From Falsirhodobacter flavus (GTDB lineage Bacteria; Pseudomonadota; Alphaproteobacteria; Rhodobacterales; Rhodobacteraceae), in NCBI GenBank assembly GCA_029846755.1, contig JARWBI010000019.1:1-36859 (forward strand): DNA of 36,859 bases, written 5' to 3'. The notes beneath the pieces are model-generated. The model had not been told where the DNA came from. It saw only the letters and a list, made by a program, of their open reading frames with translations, and made no database searches. Of the stretch, positions 1 through 7,620 are shown piece after piece. Positions within the stretch are counted from its first letter, which is position 1; the number at the start of each line of letters is the position of its first letter. A program made the position numbers and the translations under genes.

Positions 1-81
1 CTCTGGACTTACAACAACGAGCGACCCAACATGGGCATCGGCGGCATCACACCCGCACAGAAACTGGAAATGGCTGCGTGA
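1..81 (+). mobile_element. C-terminal tail of an IS3-family transposase (OrfB), cut by the window edge
   Basis: The first 26 codons are open from the window edge and end in TGA at 79-81. The peptide contains W-x-YN-x-x-RP followed by I-TP-AQKL, the typical C-terminal end of the DDE integrase domain of IS3-family OrfB. The catalytic residues lie outside the window, so I cannot tell whether the element is intact. It marks the left flank of the island as a site of transposition. Confidence 0.8.
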
Positions 82-123
82 GTTCTACGGCCAAACCCCG
101 TTAAAACGGGGAGGATTACCACA
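82..123 (+). mobile_element. Probable right end of the IS3-family element
   Basis: Directly after the transposase stop lies a perfect dyad: CCCCGTT (96-102), AA, AACGGGG (105-111). It is followed by GAGGATTACCACA. Read from the outside this gives TGTGGTAATCCTCCCC, resembling the TG-starting, C-rich terminal inverted repeats of IS3-family elements. The exact boundary needs the left end, which is outside the window. Confidence 0.45.
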
Positions 124-504
124 GCTTGTCGACGGGTCGGTAGTATGACGCAGACGATCTTTCTTGGGTGTTCGTCGAAGCTCAGGTAGCGTAACGTGCC
201 GTTCGAAAAACCTTCATGAAGCAGCTTGAGATCCGCAACGCTGATGAAGGCAGGCGGACTGCTGCGCTTCCATCTACCGCTCTGGGAATGATCTCGCAGT
301 GATCGGGTCTGCGATCAGGTGTTGTGATTAAATGAAACTCGGGAAGTGTCTGCATTTCTTTTCCTCTGGCTTCGGGGATATCCTCACATCAGAGGTGTGT
401 TGACAATCTGCGATCCCGGTGGGGTGTCCAGATATGTCATGCAAATACGCTGGTGGCGTATTTCCCGAACTTCAACCCAATTAGATTTCGTTTGTCGACG
501 TTCC
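124..504. other. Intergenic stretch without a convincing gene
   Basis: About 380 bases between the IS end and the first complete gene. The open frames here are short, lack ribosome-binding sites and have no recognisable product. A TTGACA hexamer at about 399-404 could be a -35 box, but I see no good -10 at the right spacing. The only clear structure is the dyad at 443-463, listed separately. Confidence 0.5.
443..463 (-). terminator. Hairpin downstream of the resolvase-like gene, terminator-like
   Basis: AAATACGC (443-450) and GCGTATTT (456-463) form a perfect 8-bp stem around the loop TGGTG. It lies about 42 bases past the stop of the minus-strand gene at 505-1092. There is no long U tract, so intrinsic termination is possible but not secure; an operator role is an alternative. 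Confidence 0.4.
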
Positions 505-1092
505 CTAGATTTTGATGAACTTCCGCACGTTGTCGGCGGTCCACGGCTTGTGGGTGTAGGTGAGTAATCCTAAGGCGTTTAAATGTGCTGCAAGCGAGGT
601 TGAAGATAGCCCTTGCGCGCCTGCGACTGCTTCCATGACCTGCGCGCGGTGGACGCCCTTGTTCTCTATGCGTTCTGATATCTTGCTGGACCAGTCGCGA
701 AAATGCGCGGCCGGGTCGAAGCTCTGGCCGTCGATAAAAGTCGGCTGTGCGGGGATCCATTCCGCGCCGAGCGCTTCCATGCGTTCGCGCAGTGACCAAT
801 GTCTGCGCCAGTTTTGCGCGCCAAAATCGACGAGGATTGGAATTGCACGCGCAGCCCTTGCCGCGGCCGCCATTTCGGAGGCGACCTCTGCTGTGCCGCG
901 ATCGGGGGCGTTCTCCATAAAGGCTTGCTCGGCGATCAGGCGGCCTTTGAGTTCGGCGACGCGCCGCCGGATGGCTTCACGCTGATAGCGGATGGTGCGG
1001 CTTATCTTGGCCGCGTGCTCGACATCGTTGAAGTGCGTGAAGCCGACCCAGCGGACGGGATAGGTCCAGTAAACCCCGAAATAATCTTTCAT
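505..1092 (-). CDS. Uncharacterised protein, possibly a degenerate serine-recombinase-like protein
   Basis: 195 aa starting at the ATG at 1092. The open frame extends further upstream, but that part is antisense to the divergent ADP-ribosylglycohydrolase gene and reads as low-quality sequence, so the internal ATG is preferred despite a weak ribosome-binding site. The N-terminal half (PVRWVGF, RTIRYQREAIRR, then AIPILVDF followed by L-x-x-x-MEALG) vaguely follows the order of a resolvase N-terminal domain. The last 35 residues (SLAAHLNALGLLT..W-x-x-x-x-V-R-x-F) resemble the end of a recombinase domain. The catalytic serine of real serine recombinases is not visible. If the resemblance is genuine the protein is probably inactive as a recombinase, and DNA binding is a guess. 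It is divergent from the 1169 operon with 76 bp between starts. Confidence 0.6.
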   Translation of the reverse strand: MKDYFGVYWTYPVRWVGFTHFNDVEHAAKISRTIRYQREAIRRRVAELKGRLIAEQAFMENAPDRGTAEVASEMAAAARAARAIPILVDFGAQNWRRHWSLRERMEALGAEWIPAQPTFIDGQSFDPAAHFRDWSSKISERIENKGVHRAQVMEAVAGAQGLSSTSLAAHLNALGLLTYTHKPWTADNVRKFIKI

Positions 1093-1168
1093 CCGGAAAA
1101 TCCCGACAGATCCGCACGACGCGCCCGAATTGCGCGACTGTAGGGACATGAAGCAAGAAGGAATGACC

Positions 1169-2176
1169 ATGCAAGACAAAATCCGCGCCTGTCTGTTCGG
1201 TGGGGCCATGGGCGACGCCCTTGGTGCCGAGATCGAGTTCTGGAGCCTTGATCGCATCCGCGCCCGTTTCCCCGGAGGCGTGACCGAAATGGCGCCGCAT
1301 GACGGCAGGTCAGGGCGCATCACAGACGATACCCAGATGACCCTGTTCACCGCCGAGGGTCTGATCCGCGCCGTGGTCCGCGCCCATGACCGTGGCATCT
1401 GCGCCCCCGAAGGCATCGTCCACCATGCATTGATGCGTTGGTATTGCACGCAGGGCGGCACGCCGCAGATGCAGATCTGCGATGTTGGCCTGATCGCCGA
1501 TGCCCGTCTTCGCAAACGCCGCGCGCCGGGGAACACCTGCCTGTCCGCGCTTGGTGCCGCGCGGCACTTCGGCGATGTAGCCCGCAACGACAGCAAGGGC
1601 TGCGGCACCATCATGCGGGTCGCACCCTGTGCGCTTGTTGCCTCGGACCCGCATCAGGCCGAAAAACTGGCGCGCGACACTTCGGCGCTGACGCATGGCC
1701 ATGTGCTGGGGCAGGAAGCCGCTGTGGCCTTCGCGCGTATCCTGTTCGAGGTTCTGCACGGCGCGACGCTGGACCGTGCGGTCAACGCCGTGCATCTGTC
1801 CCGCCCGATCATGCAGGCGCTGGATGCCGCGATGACGGCACCTGCGGATGGATTGCCCGAACGGGTGGAGCAGCTGGGCGGCGGTTGGGTCGCCGAGGAA
1901 GCTCTCGCCATCGCCGTCTATTCCGCCCGCGTGGCGCGTGATGCGGCGCACGGCCTGCAGGTGGCGGTGACCCATTCCGGCGACAGCGACAGCACCGGCG
2001 CGATGGCGGGCAACCTTCTGGGCCTGCTGCGCCCCGACGAGGTGCTGCGGCATCGCTGGCTGCGCGATCTCGAATGCGCCGACATCATCGACCGCATCGC
2101 GCGCGATCTTGCCAAGGCCGCTCGCGCCGATCACAGCTTCGCGGACGATTTCCGTATTCAATACCCCGGTTTCTGA
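1169..2176 (+). CDS. ADP-ribosylglycohydrolase family protein (DraG/ARH-like)
   Basis: 335 aa. ATGs in frame at 1148, 1163 and 1169 compete. AAGGA at 1158-1162 sits six bases before the ATG at 1169, which decides the start. The family removes ADP-ribose from proteins, nucleic acids or small acceptors using a binuclear Mg site. Both metal-binding signatures are present: T52-D53-D54-T55 in ITDDTQMT, and D272-x-D274-x-T276 in HSGDSDSTG. The N-terminal GGAMGDALGA is also typical. Length fits the family (about 300-350 aa). It opens a tight plus-strand run; the next start is one base past its stop. With a sirtuin four genes downstream, O-acyl-ADP-ribose or ADP-ribosylated protein are plausible substrates; this is inference. 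The fold is very probable, the substrate unknown. Confidence 0.92.
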   Translation: MQDKIRACLFGGAMGDALGAEIEFWSLDRIRARFPGGVTEMAPHDGRSGRITDDTQMTLFTAEGLIRAVVRAHDRGICAPEGIVHHALMRWYCTQGGTPQMQICDVGLIADARLRKRRAPGNTCLSALGAARHFGDVARNDSKGCGTIMRVAPCALVASDPHQAEKLARDTSALTHGHVLGQEAAVAFARILFEVLHGATLDRAVNAVHLSRPIMQALDAAMTAPADGLPERVEQLGGGWVAEEALAIAVYSARVARDAAHGLQVAVTHSGDSDSTGAMAGNLLGLLRPDEVLRHRWLRDLECADIIDRIARDLAKAARADHSFADDFRIQYPGF

Positions 2177-2177
2177 C

Positions 2178-3023
2178 ATGCTTACGATCATCCCCGACCT
2201 TCACGCAGACCTTGGCCGCCTTGACGCCACGCTGGCGAAGGTCAGCGGCCCGCTTGGCTTTCTTGGCGATTTCATCGACGCCAAGGATACAGGCGACGAC
2301 CGCGCCGTCCTGACCCGCGTGCGGGGCCTTGTCGATGGCGGCGCCAAGGCGATCATGGGCAATCACGAGCTGAACGCCGTTCTGTTCCACCGCGGCCTGC
2401 GCGACGACACGCCCGACAACCGCAAACAACACCACAGCTTTCTTGACCAGATTGGTGAGCGCACGCCCGAGGCGATGGAGTGGACGGGCTGGTTCCTGAC
2501 CCTGCCGCTGTGGCTGGACCTTGGCGGGCTGCGTCTGGCCCATGCCTGCTGGAGCGTGCCCGACATCGCCACCGTCGCCGCGCGCCGGCCCGACGGGTGT
2601 CTGCGCGAGGAAGACCTGCCCGAGATCGGCGCGGAATCGACGCCCTTCGGGCGGGCGGTGAAACGCATCGTGTCGGGGCCGGAGGCGACCCTGCCTGCCG
2701 GGCATTTCTTTGTGGACGGCAAGGGCAAGGTCCGGCGCGAGGTGCGGCTGGCGTGGTGGCGCTCCGACGCGGCGACCTATCGCGCGGCGGCGCTGTCGGT
2801 GCCCGATCCGTTGGTTATCCCCGACATGGCGTTGCCCGAAGGTATCCGTGCCGAAATTTACCCCGCCGACGCCCCGCCGGTGCTGGTCGGCCATTACAAG
2901 ATGACGGGCAGCCCGAGGGTTTGGGGCAATGCCGCCAGTCTTGATTATCCCGCCACGCCCTGCGCCTATCGCTGGGAAGGGGAGGGGGCCTTGATGGATC
3001 GAGGGCTGGTTTTGCTGGGGTGA
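2178..3023 (+). CDS. PPP-type metallophosphatase (calcineurin-like phosphoesterase)
   Basis: 281 aa. The ATG at 2178 begins one base after the stop of the upstream gene, indicating translational coupling; the longer open frame upstream overlaps that gene and is not needed. The metal-site order of the metallophosphoesterase superfamily is present: D7-x-H9 (PDLHAD), G30-D31-x-x-D34 (LGDFIDAKD), G61-N62-H63-E64 (MGNHE) and a late GH near residue 238 (VGHYKMTG). GNHE and the overall layout resemble bacterial Ser/Thr phosphatases and symmetrical Ap4A hydrolases. The reaction may be phosphoprotein dephosphorylation, or cleavage of a dinucleotide or phosphorylated sugar nucleotide. The neighbouring ADP-ribosylglycohydrolase and sirtuin make a nucleotide substrate attractive, but nothing in the sequence proves it. 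Confidence 0.88.
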   Translation: MLTIIPDLHADLGRLDATLAKVSGPLGFLGDFIDAKDTGDDRAVLTRVRGLVDGGAKAIMGNHELNAVLFHRGLRDDTPDNRKQHHSFLDQIGERTPEAMEWTGWFLTLPLWLDLGGLRLAHACWSVPDIATVAARRPDGCLREEDLPEIGAESTPFGRAVKRIVSGPEATLPAGHFFVDGKGKVRREVRLAWWRSDAATYRAAALSVPDPLVIPDMALPEGIRAEIYPADAPPVLVGHYKMTGSPRVWGNAASLDYPATPCAYRWEGEGALMDRGLVLLG

Positions 3024-3079
3024 CCAATATTGGCACCTTCCTTCACTATGCCTCATACCTGATACCAAGGAGCCTTTCG

Positions 3080-3853
3080 ATGCCGCACGTGACCAAAGCC
3101 CTGGTCGTAGATCAACCGTGGATCGATCTGATCCTTTCGGGTGCCAAGACTTGGGAGATGCGCAGCACCGAAACCCGGTTCCGCGGTTGGTTAGGCTTGA
3201 TCCGCAAGGGCAGCGGCGCAGTGGTCGGCATCGCGCGGCTAAGCGGCTGCGGACAGGCGCTTTCGCAGGCAGAGATGATCGCGACGGTCGACAGGCACCA
3301 TATTCCTGAACCGATGATCCGCAGCGGCCAGGTTGCCAACTGGACGACCCCTTGGCACTTGGCAGAGGCAGCGCCGCTTTCACTGCCCGTGGCGTATAGG
3401 CATCCTTCTGGGGCGGTCACCTGGGTAAACCTCGATACGGATGTGACAGCCGAAATCGCTGCAGTAACCGGCGAGAATGCGTTGGATGTGCCAATGTGCG
3501 AACCGATGCAGCCGCCGACCGTCCGGCCCGATATCACTCCAGGCGATCTGGTCGGAGAAGTGGTTTTGACGGCCGGGAACTTGAAGAACAACCACTTCTA
3601 TCTTCGCAGTTTCATCCATCATCTGCCCGATGATCTGATCGGCGGTCGGGATGCAGAACAGCCCGTTCTTGCTGAGGTGATTGCGGGCGGCATGGCACCG
3701 ATCTGCACCGATATCTGCGCGCGGCATCTGTTCTTCCGCGATCGCGCTTTTACCCGCGCGTTCTTCGCAAACACCGATGCCGTGCCCGGCGACAGGGTGC
3801 TGGTCCGGCAAATAGCACCGTATCGTTTCGGACTGGAGTTGAAAAAGGCATGA
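3080..3853 (+). CDS. ASCH/PUA-like domain protein
   Basis: 257 aa. AAGGAG at 3067-3072 lies seven bases before the ATG at 3080 and decides the start. The N-terminal region carries an ASCH-like signature: PWIDLILSGAKTWEMR around residues 13-28, followed by GLIRKG and VVGIARLSGC, as expected for the PUA-like beta-barrel that binds nucleic acid or nucleosides. A second half (after about residue 150) has VGEVVLTAG and a C-terminal GDRVLVRQI element and may be another beta-rich module; I do not recognise it. The last four bases overlap the start of the sirtuin (ATGA), so the two are translationally coupled. A role in sensing or binding a modified nucleotide or RNA is suggested only by fold and company. 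Confidence 0.78.
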   Translation: MPHVTKALVVDQPWIDLILSGAKTWEMRSTETRFRGWLGLIRKGSGAVVGIARLSGCGQALSQAEMIATVDRHHIPEPMIRSGQVANWTTPWHLAEAAPLSLPVAYRHPSGAVTWVNLDTDVTAEIAAVTGENALDVPMCEPMQPPTVRPDITPGDLVGEVVLTAGNLKNNHFYLRSFIHHLPDDLIGGRDAEQPVLAEVIAGGMAPICTDICARHLFFRDRAFTRAFFANTDAVPGDRVLVRQIAPYRFGLELKKA

Positions 3854-4515
3854 AGATCACGATCCTGACTGGTGCCGGAATTTCCGCCGAAAGCGGACTG
3901 GGCACCTTTCGCAGCACGGACGGGCTTTGGGCGAAATACGATCTGGCCAAGGTTGCGACTCCGGAAGCGTTCAACCGCGATCCGGCGATGGTGCATGAAT
4001 TCTATAACCTCCGGCGAAAGGCTTGTATCGAGGCGCAGCCCAATCCGGCGCATTTCGCGCTGGCCGAATTGCAGCGCGCTTCGCCGAATGTGACGATCGT
4101 GACACAGAATGTGGATGACCTTCATGAGCGGGCAGGGGCGAAAGTCCTGCATATGCATGGTGAATTGATGCGCGCGCGATGCGTGAAATGCGACCGGCGG
4201 TGGGAGGCCCCGGTGCGGATGTCTGCGGGGGACCTTTGCGACTGCGGTGCGGCTGCGCGGCCGGATGTCGTGTGGTTCGGAGAATCTCCTTATTTTATCG
4301 AGGAAATAACGCATGCGGTGCGCGGGTCCGATCTGTTCGTGGTCATCGGAAGCTCGGGGAAGGTCTATCCGGCGGCGGGATTTGTGCAGATCGCAGACAA
4401 GGCCAGAGTCGATACGCTGGAGATCAATCTGGAGCGCAACGGGCAGGTTTTCGATCGCAGCATTGTCGGGCCTGCCACACAAACCGTCCCAGAATGGGTG
4501 CGCGGGTTGATTTGA
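3850..4515 (+). CDS. Sirtuin NAD+-dependent protein deacylase, class III-like
   Basis: 221 aa, ATGA overlap with the preceding ASCH gene. All sirtuin hallmarks are visible: the NAD-binding GAGISAESGLGTFR (residues 8-21), TQNVDDLHERAG (85-96), catalytic H103 in HMHGEL, and PDVVWFGE. Zinc ligands are probably C111/C114 and C130/C132; the second pair has one residue between cysteines rather than the usual two. Y52 and R55 in EFYNLRRK are the class III signature for binding succinyl- or malonyl-lysine, so this is a CobB-like deacylase rather than a Sir2-domain NADase fusion of the ThsA or DSR type. It consumes NAD+ and yields nicotinamide and O-acyl-ADP-ribose, a compound that ADP-ribosylglycohydrolases such as ARH3 can hydrolyse. 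Its place in a defence island rather than a metabolic locus is unusual. Confidence 0.93.
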   Translation: MKITILTGAGISAESGLGTFRSTDGLWAKYDLAKVATPEAFNRDPAMVHEFYNLRRKACIEAQPNPAHFALAELQRASPNVTIVTQNVDDLHERAGAKVLHMHGELMRARCVKCDRRWEAPVRMSAGDLCDCGAAARPDVVWFGESPYFIEEITHAVRGSDLFVVIGSSGKVYPAAGFVQIADKARVDTLEINLERNGQVFDRSIVGPATQTVPEWVRGLI

Positions 4516-4571
4516 TCTTGCAGGGGCGAAATCCGCAGCCAATCATCACATGAAATTTTCAGGGTGCCGCG

Positions 4572-5597
4572 TTGTTTGAAAAGTTTCTGGGTGGCGAGAA
4601 ACCCGCGCTCGGTCTGCCGGTCGTCTGGCTGCTGGGGAAAACTGGGGCGGGGAAAAGCTCGCTTGTGCATTGGCTAACCGGATTGCCAGGGGCCGAGATA
4701 GGCAACGGATTTGCGCCTTGCACCCGCACCGCGATGCATTTCGACTATCCGTCCGAGGGGCCGATGATGCGGTTCCTCGACACGCGGGGTCTGGGGGAGG
4801 CGCATTACGATCCCGCCGAGGATCTGGCCGTGGCCGAGACACAGGCGCATCTACTGGTCGTTGTCGCACGGCTGGACGATCCGGTTCAGGGCGAGGTTGC
4901 CGAGGCGCTGGCTAAGGTTCGCAAGCATGTTCGGGGGCGCGTGGTTCTGGTCCACAGCGGCATGGATCTGCTGACGGCGGACGAGCGGGGGCGGGCGCGT
5001 GCCGCGACGCAGGTGGTCTTTGCCAAGGCGCTGCGGGCCGAGGTGCCCGAGGTTGAGGTGAATCTGCTGACGGGCGACGGGCTGGAGCCATTGCTGGATC
5101 ATATCGAGTCTCGTCTGCCCGAGGTAGCGGGCCTATTGGCTGAGGCGGCGCTTCACGATGCCGAGTCCGCGCAATGGCGCGAGAATCGCGGGCTGGTCAT
5201 GTCCTTTGCCAGTGCGGCGGGTGGCTCGGACACCTTGCCGGTGGTTGGCGGTTTCACGGGGCCGGGGATACAGGCTGCGATGCTGGCGGCGCTAGCGCGG
5301 AACTATGAGGTCGACTGGACGTGGCGTCGGATGGCTGAATTTGGCGGGGGTTTGGGCACCGGCGCGTTGGCGGCTTTTGGGGCCAGCTATGGCGTTCGGC
5401 AGTTGGGCAAGCTGGTGCCCGTGGTCGGACAGACGGCGGTTGCGGCGGCCTCGGGGGTCGTGACGTTCGGCACGACGCTCGCGCTGGGCCGAGCGGCCGC
5501 GTATTTCATGCACAAGGTCAGCCGCGCCGAACCCGTCGATCAGGACGAGATGCGCCGCAAATACAGTCAGGTTCTGCGTCGGGGGCGCGCGAAATGA
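4572..5597 (+). CDS. GTPase with DUF697-like membrane-associated C-terminus
   Basis: 341 aa if the TTG at 4572 is the start. The only nearby ATG (4550) is out of frame and gives a 9-codon peptide. The G domain has a P-loop GKTGAGKSS at about 22-30, a switch I threonine in CTRTAMHF, and G3 DTRGLGE at about 69-75. The G4 position reads LVHSGMD instead of N/TKxD, so nucleotide specificity may be altered. The C-terminal 120 residues hold Gly/Ala-rich hydrophobic segments (TLPVVGGFTGPGIQAAML, LVPVVGQTAVAAASG), as in YcjF/DUF697 proteins, implying membrane contact. It overlaps the next GTPase by four bases, so the two are likely partners. Ribosome-binding site is weak (CAGGG); the non-ATG start is a best guess. 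Confidence 0.85.
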   Translation: MFEKFLGGEKPALGLPVVWLLGKTGAGKSSLVHWLTGLPGAEIGNGFAPCTRTAMHFDYPSEGPMMRFLDTRGLGEAHYDPAEDLAVAETQAHLLVVVARLDDPVQGEVAEALAKVRKHVRGRVVLVHSGMDLLTADERGRARAATQVVFAKALRAEVPEVEVNLLTGDGLEPLLDHIESRLPEVAGLLAEAALHDAESAQWRENRGLVMSFASAAGGSDTLPVVGGFTGPGIQAAMLAALARNYEVDWTWRRMAEFGGGLGTGALAAFGASYGVRQLGKLVPVVGQTAVAAASGVVTFGTTLALGRAAAYFMHKVSRAEPVDQDEMRRKYSQVLRRGRAK

Positions 5598-7123
5598 TCA
5601 AACTTCTGCGGTCGCGCATGTTGCGGTGGGACGGGGTTCTGGCGCTGCTGGCCTATGGCGCGCCTTGGGTGCTGTGCATAGTCTTCGGGTTCCTGTGGCT
5701 GGCCGAGCATGGGATGACCGTGCAGTTCATTCTGGCCACCACCGTGCTGGCGGTCGCGGCGGGACTGCTGCGCCGCTGGACCCGCCGCCGCGCGGGGCAG
5801 GGTTTGGCCGAGGCCGCAAAGGCGCATGAGGTTGCAGCTGACCCCGAATGGCTGGACGGTCACGCCGCCATCTTCCACGCCGCCCGCGACCGGATCACCG
5901 CCCGCGTGCAGCGGCCGCTGCCGTGGGCCGACATGCCGACCGAGGCGTTGGCGACGATCCGCGATGTCGCGCAGCGTTTCGGGCGCGGCGGCGAGATGGA
6001 TTTCACCATCCCCGAGGCGCTTTTGCTGATGGAACGCGCGATGTCGAGGTATCGCGGGCATGTGCGCACGATGATGCCGTTCGCCGACAGCCTGAAGGTC
6101 TCGACACTGCACTGGGCGTGGCAGCACCGCGAGACGGCAGTGAAGCTGGGAGGCTGGGGCAAGCAGGGATACCGGCTCTATCGCTATCTGAGCAATGCAC
6201 CTGCCGCGATTGCCGCCGAAATTCAGGGCGTCGCCGCATCGGGCAGCGAGGGGTGGCTTTCGACGCAGGCTCAGGCCATCGCCCAGATCGTGCTGCTGGA
6301 GGAGGTCGCTTTTGCTGCGACCGAGCTTTACTCGGGGCAGCTGAAATTCTCGGATACCGAGCTGCTGGAAATCGGCCTTGCCTCGACCACTGCCGACCGC
6401 GCGCGGCTGGCGGAACCCGACGCGCCTCTGCGGATCGTGGTTGTGGGGCAGGTCAGTGCAGGGAAATCCTCGGTCGTGAACGCGGTTCTGGGGCGGCCAC
6501 GGGCCGAGACGGATGTCGCGCCCACGACCGACAAGCTGGTGACATACGAGGTCGAGCTTTGCGGGGTCGACTGCCATCTGATCGACATGCCGGGCTTGAA
6601 CGGTTCCGCGACCCGTGCAGCAGCGTTGGCCGAGATGCTGGAGGCGGACCTGATCCTTTGGGCCGTGCGCGCGAACCGTCCGGGCCGGTCCGAGGATGTG
6701 CAACTGATGGCCGCGCTGGATGCGGCATTCGCTGCAGCGCCCGATCGTCGGCGGCCTGCGGTGCTGCTGGCGCTGACTTCGGTGGACGCGCTGGTCACAT
6801 GGCCCGTCTCTGGGCGATTTTCGCGCGATCAGACAAAGATCGTGGCGCAGGTGTGCAAGGCGGTGGGCGAGGATCTGGGGCTGCCTCCGATCCCGCTGTC
6901 GCTGTCGAAGGATTGGAACGTGGACACGCTGCGGCTGGAGCTGGACGCGGCGCTTGGTCCGGCGCTGATGGTCCAGCGCAATCGCAAGCGGCTTGCGGGC
7001 GACGGCGGCTGGCTTGGCGCGATGCGCCAGTCGAGCGGGGCTGCGGGGAAGACGGTCAGGGAAAGTGCTTTGCGTGTTTTTGAGCGGGTCTCGACAAGAA
7101 CTAGTTCAGGGAGTTTCAAATGA
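5594..7123 (+). CDS. Membrane-anchored dynamin/Era-like GTPase
   Basis: 509 aa, starting by ATGA overlap with the upstream GTPase. Two hydrophobic helices lie at about 15-37 and 42-60, followed by a basic stretch (RRWTRRRAG), so the N-terminus is probably anchored in the inner membrane with the rest in the cytoplasm. A helical region of about 200 residues precedes the G domain: P-loop GQVSAGKSS near 285-293, G2 threonine in APTTDK, G3 DMPG near 331-334, and a G4-like TSVD near 395. G4 again departs from N/TKxD. Together with the preceding gene this resembles paired YcjX/YcjF-like or bacterial dynamin-like GTPases, which act on membranes. A membrane-remodelling or membrane-integrity role in defence is inference. 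Confidence 0.85.
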   Translation: MIKLLRSRMLRWDGVLALLAYGAPWVLCIVFGFLWLAEHGMTVQFILATTVLAVAAGLLRRWTRRRAGQGLAEAAKAHEVAADPEWLDGHAAIFHAARDRITARVQRPLPWADMPTEALATIRDVAQRFGRGGEMDFTIPEALLLMERAMSRYRGHVRTMMPFADSLKVSTLHWAWQHRETAVKLGGWGKQGYRLYRYLSNAPAAIAAEIQGVAASGSEGWLSTQAQAIAQIVLLEEVAFAATELYSGQLKFSDTELLEIGLASTTADRARLAEPDAPLRIVVVGQVSAGKSSVVNAVLGRPRAETDVAPTTDKLVTYEVELCGVDCHLIDMPGLNGSATRAAALAEMLEADLILWAVRANRPGRSEDVQLMAALDAAFAAAPDRRRPAVLLALTSVDALVTWPVSGRFSRDQTKIVAQVCKAVGEDLGLPPIPLSLSKDWNVDTLRLELDAALGPALMVQRNRKRLAGDGGWLGAMRQSSGAAGKTVRESALRVFERVSTRTSSGSFK

Positions 7124-7620
7124 AAAGAGATCGAAAATTCGTGCCGATGATGCAGGGCGAATATGATTACTTCTGCAGTATCTACGCCATCATCAACTTC
7201 CTGCGCTACCGAGACGAGATTACCGCAGAACATGCCAGTGACCTGTTCAGGCTCCTGCTGCTTCGGATCGAGGCTGACCCAGAGGGGAGCGTTGCGCTTC
7301 TTGCAACCGAAGGCCTAGAGACGGACGAGCTGAAATGGGTCGCCGCGCGGGCCGGACTTTACCTGCAAGAGCCTGAACCTGCCTCGCAATTGCACCTGCC
7401 CCGAGGGCAGGCGGCAATCATCTTCTTCGAAGTAACCGACAAAGGCTTTTCTGTTCCCGATCATTATACGTTCGGCGTTGCGCGGGAAGATGGCGGTTTT
7501 GACCTTCATGACAGTTACGGATTTTCCAATCTCGAACGGACAGCAGAGGCGTGGACGGTCATGTTCGACCGCAAGAAACGAAATGCCTGCGTAAAGTCTA
7601 TATGGCGAGAGGTTCGATAA
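7120..7620 (+). CDS. Putative C39-like (papain-fold) cysteine peptidase
   Basis: 166 aa, ATGA overlap with the membrane GTPase. I see no close family match, but the layout is that of C39-type cysteine peptidases. Q12 (oxyanion position) and C19 sit in QGEYDYFCSIYAIINF at the start of a predicted helix. H115 is in PDHYTFGV, followed exactly 16 residues later by D131 in LHDSYGF, the His-Asp spacing seen in C39 enzymes. The chain has the size of an isolated peptidase domain and no transporter domain or signal peptide. It closes the plus-strand operon, and its stop abuts the stop of the convergent WYL gene with no base between. A protease effector activated by the GTPases is possible; the activity call is an inference from motif spacing. 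Confidence 0.7.
   Translation: MKRDRKFVPMMQGEYDYFCSIYAIINFLRYRDEITAEHASDLFRLLLLRIEADPEGSVALLATEGLETDELKWVAARAGLYLQEPEPASQLHLPRGQAAIIFFEVTDKGFSVPDHYTFGVAREDGGFDLHDSYGFSNLERTAEAWTVMFDRKKRNACVKSIWREVR

Noticed and set aside
3850-4515. Sir2 as a defence NADase of the ThsA or DSR type
   Set aside because: It is a compact 221-aa class III sirtuin with zinc cysteines and acyl-binding Y52/R55, without the large effector or sensor domains of those NADases.
5848-7083. A long plus-strand open frame overlapping the membrane GTPase
   Set aside because: Arg/Gly-rich shadow frame, no ribosome-binding site and no motifs; the GTPase frame has full G-domain motifs.
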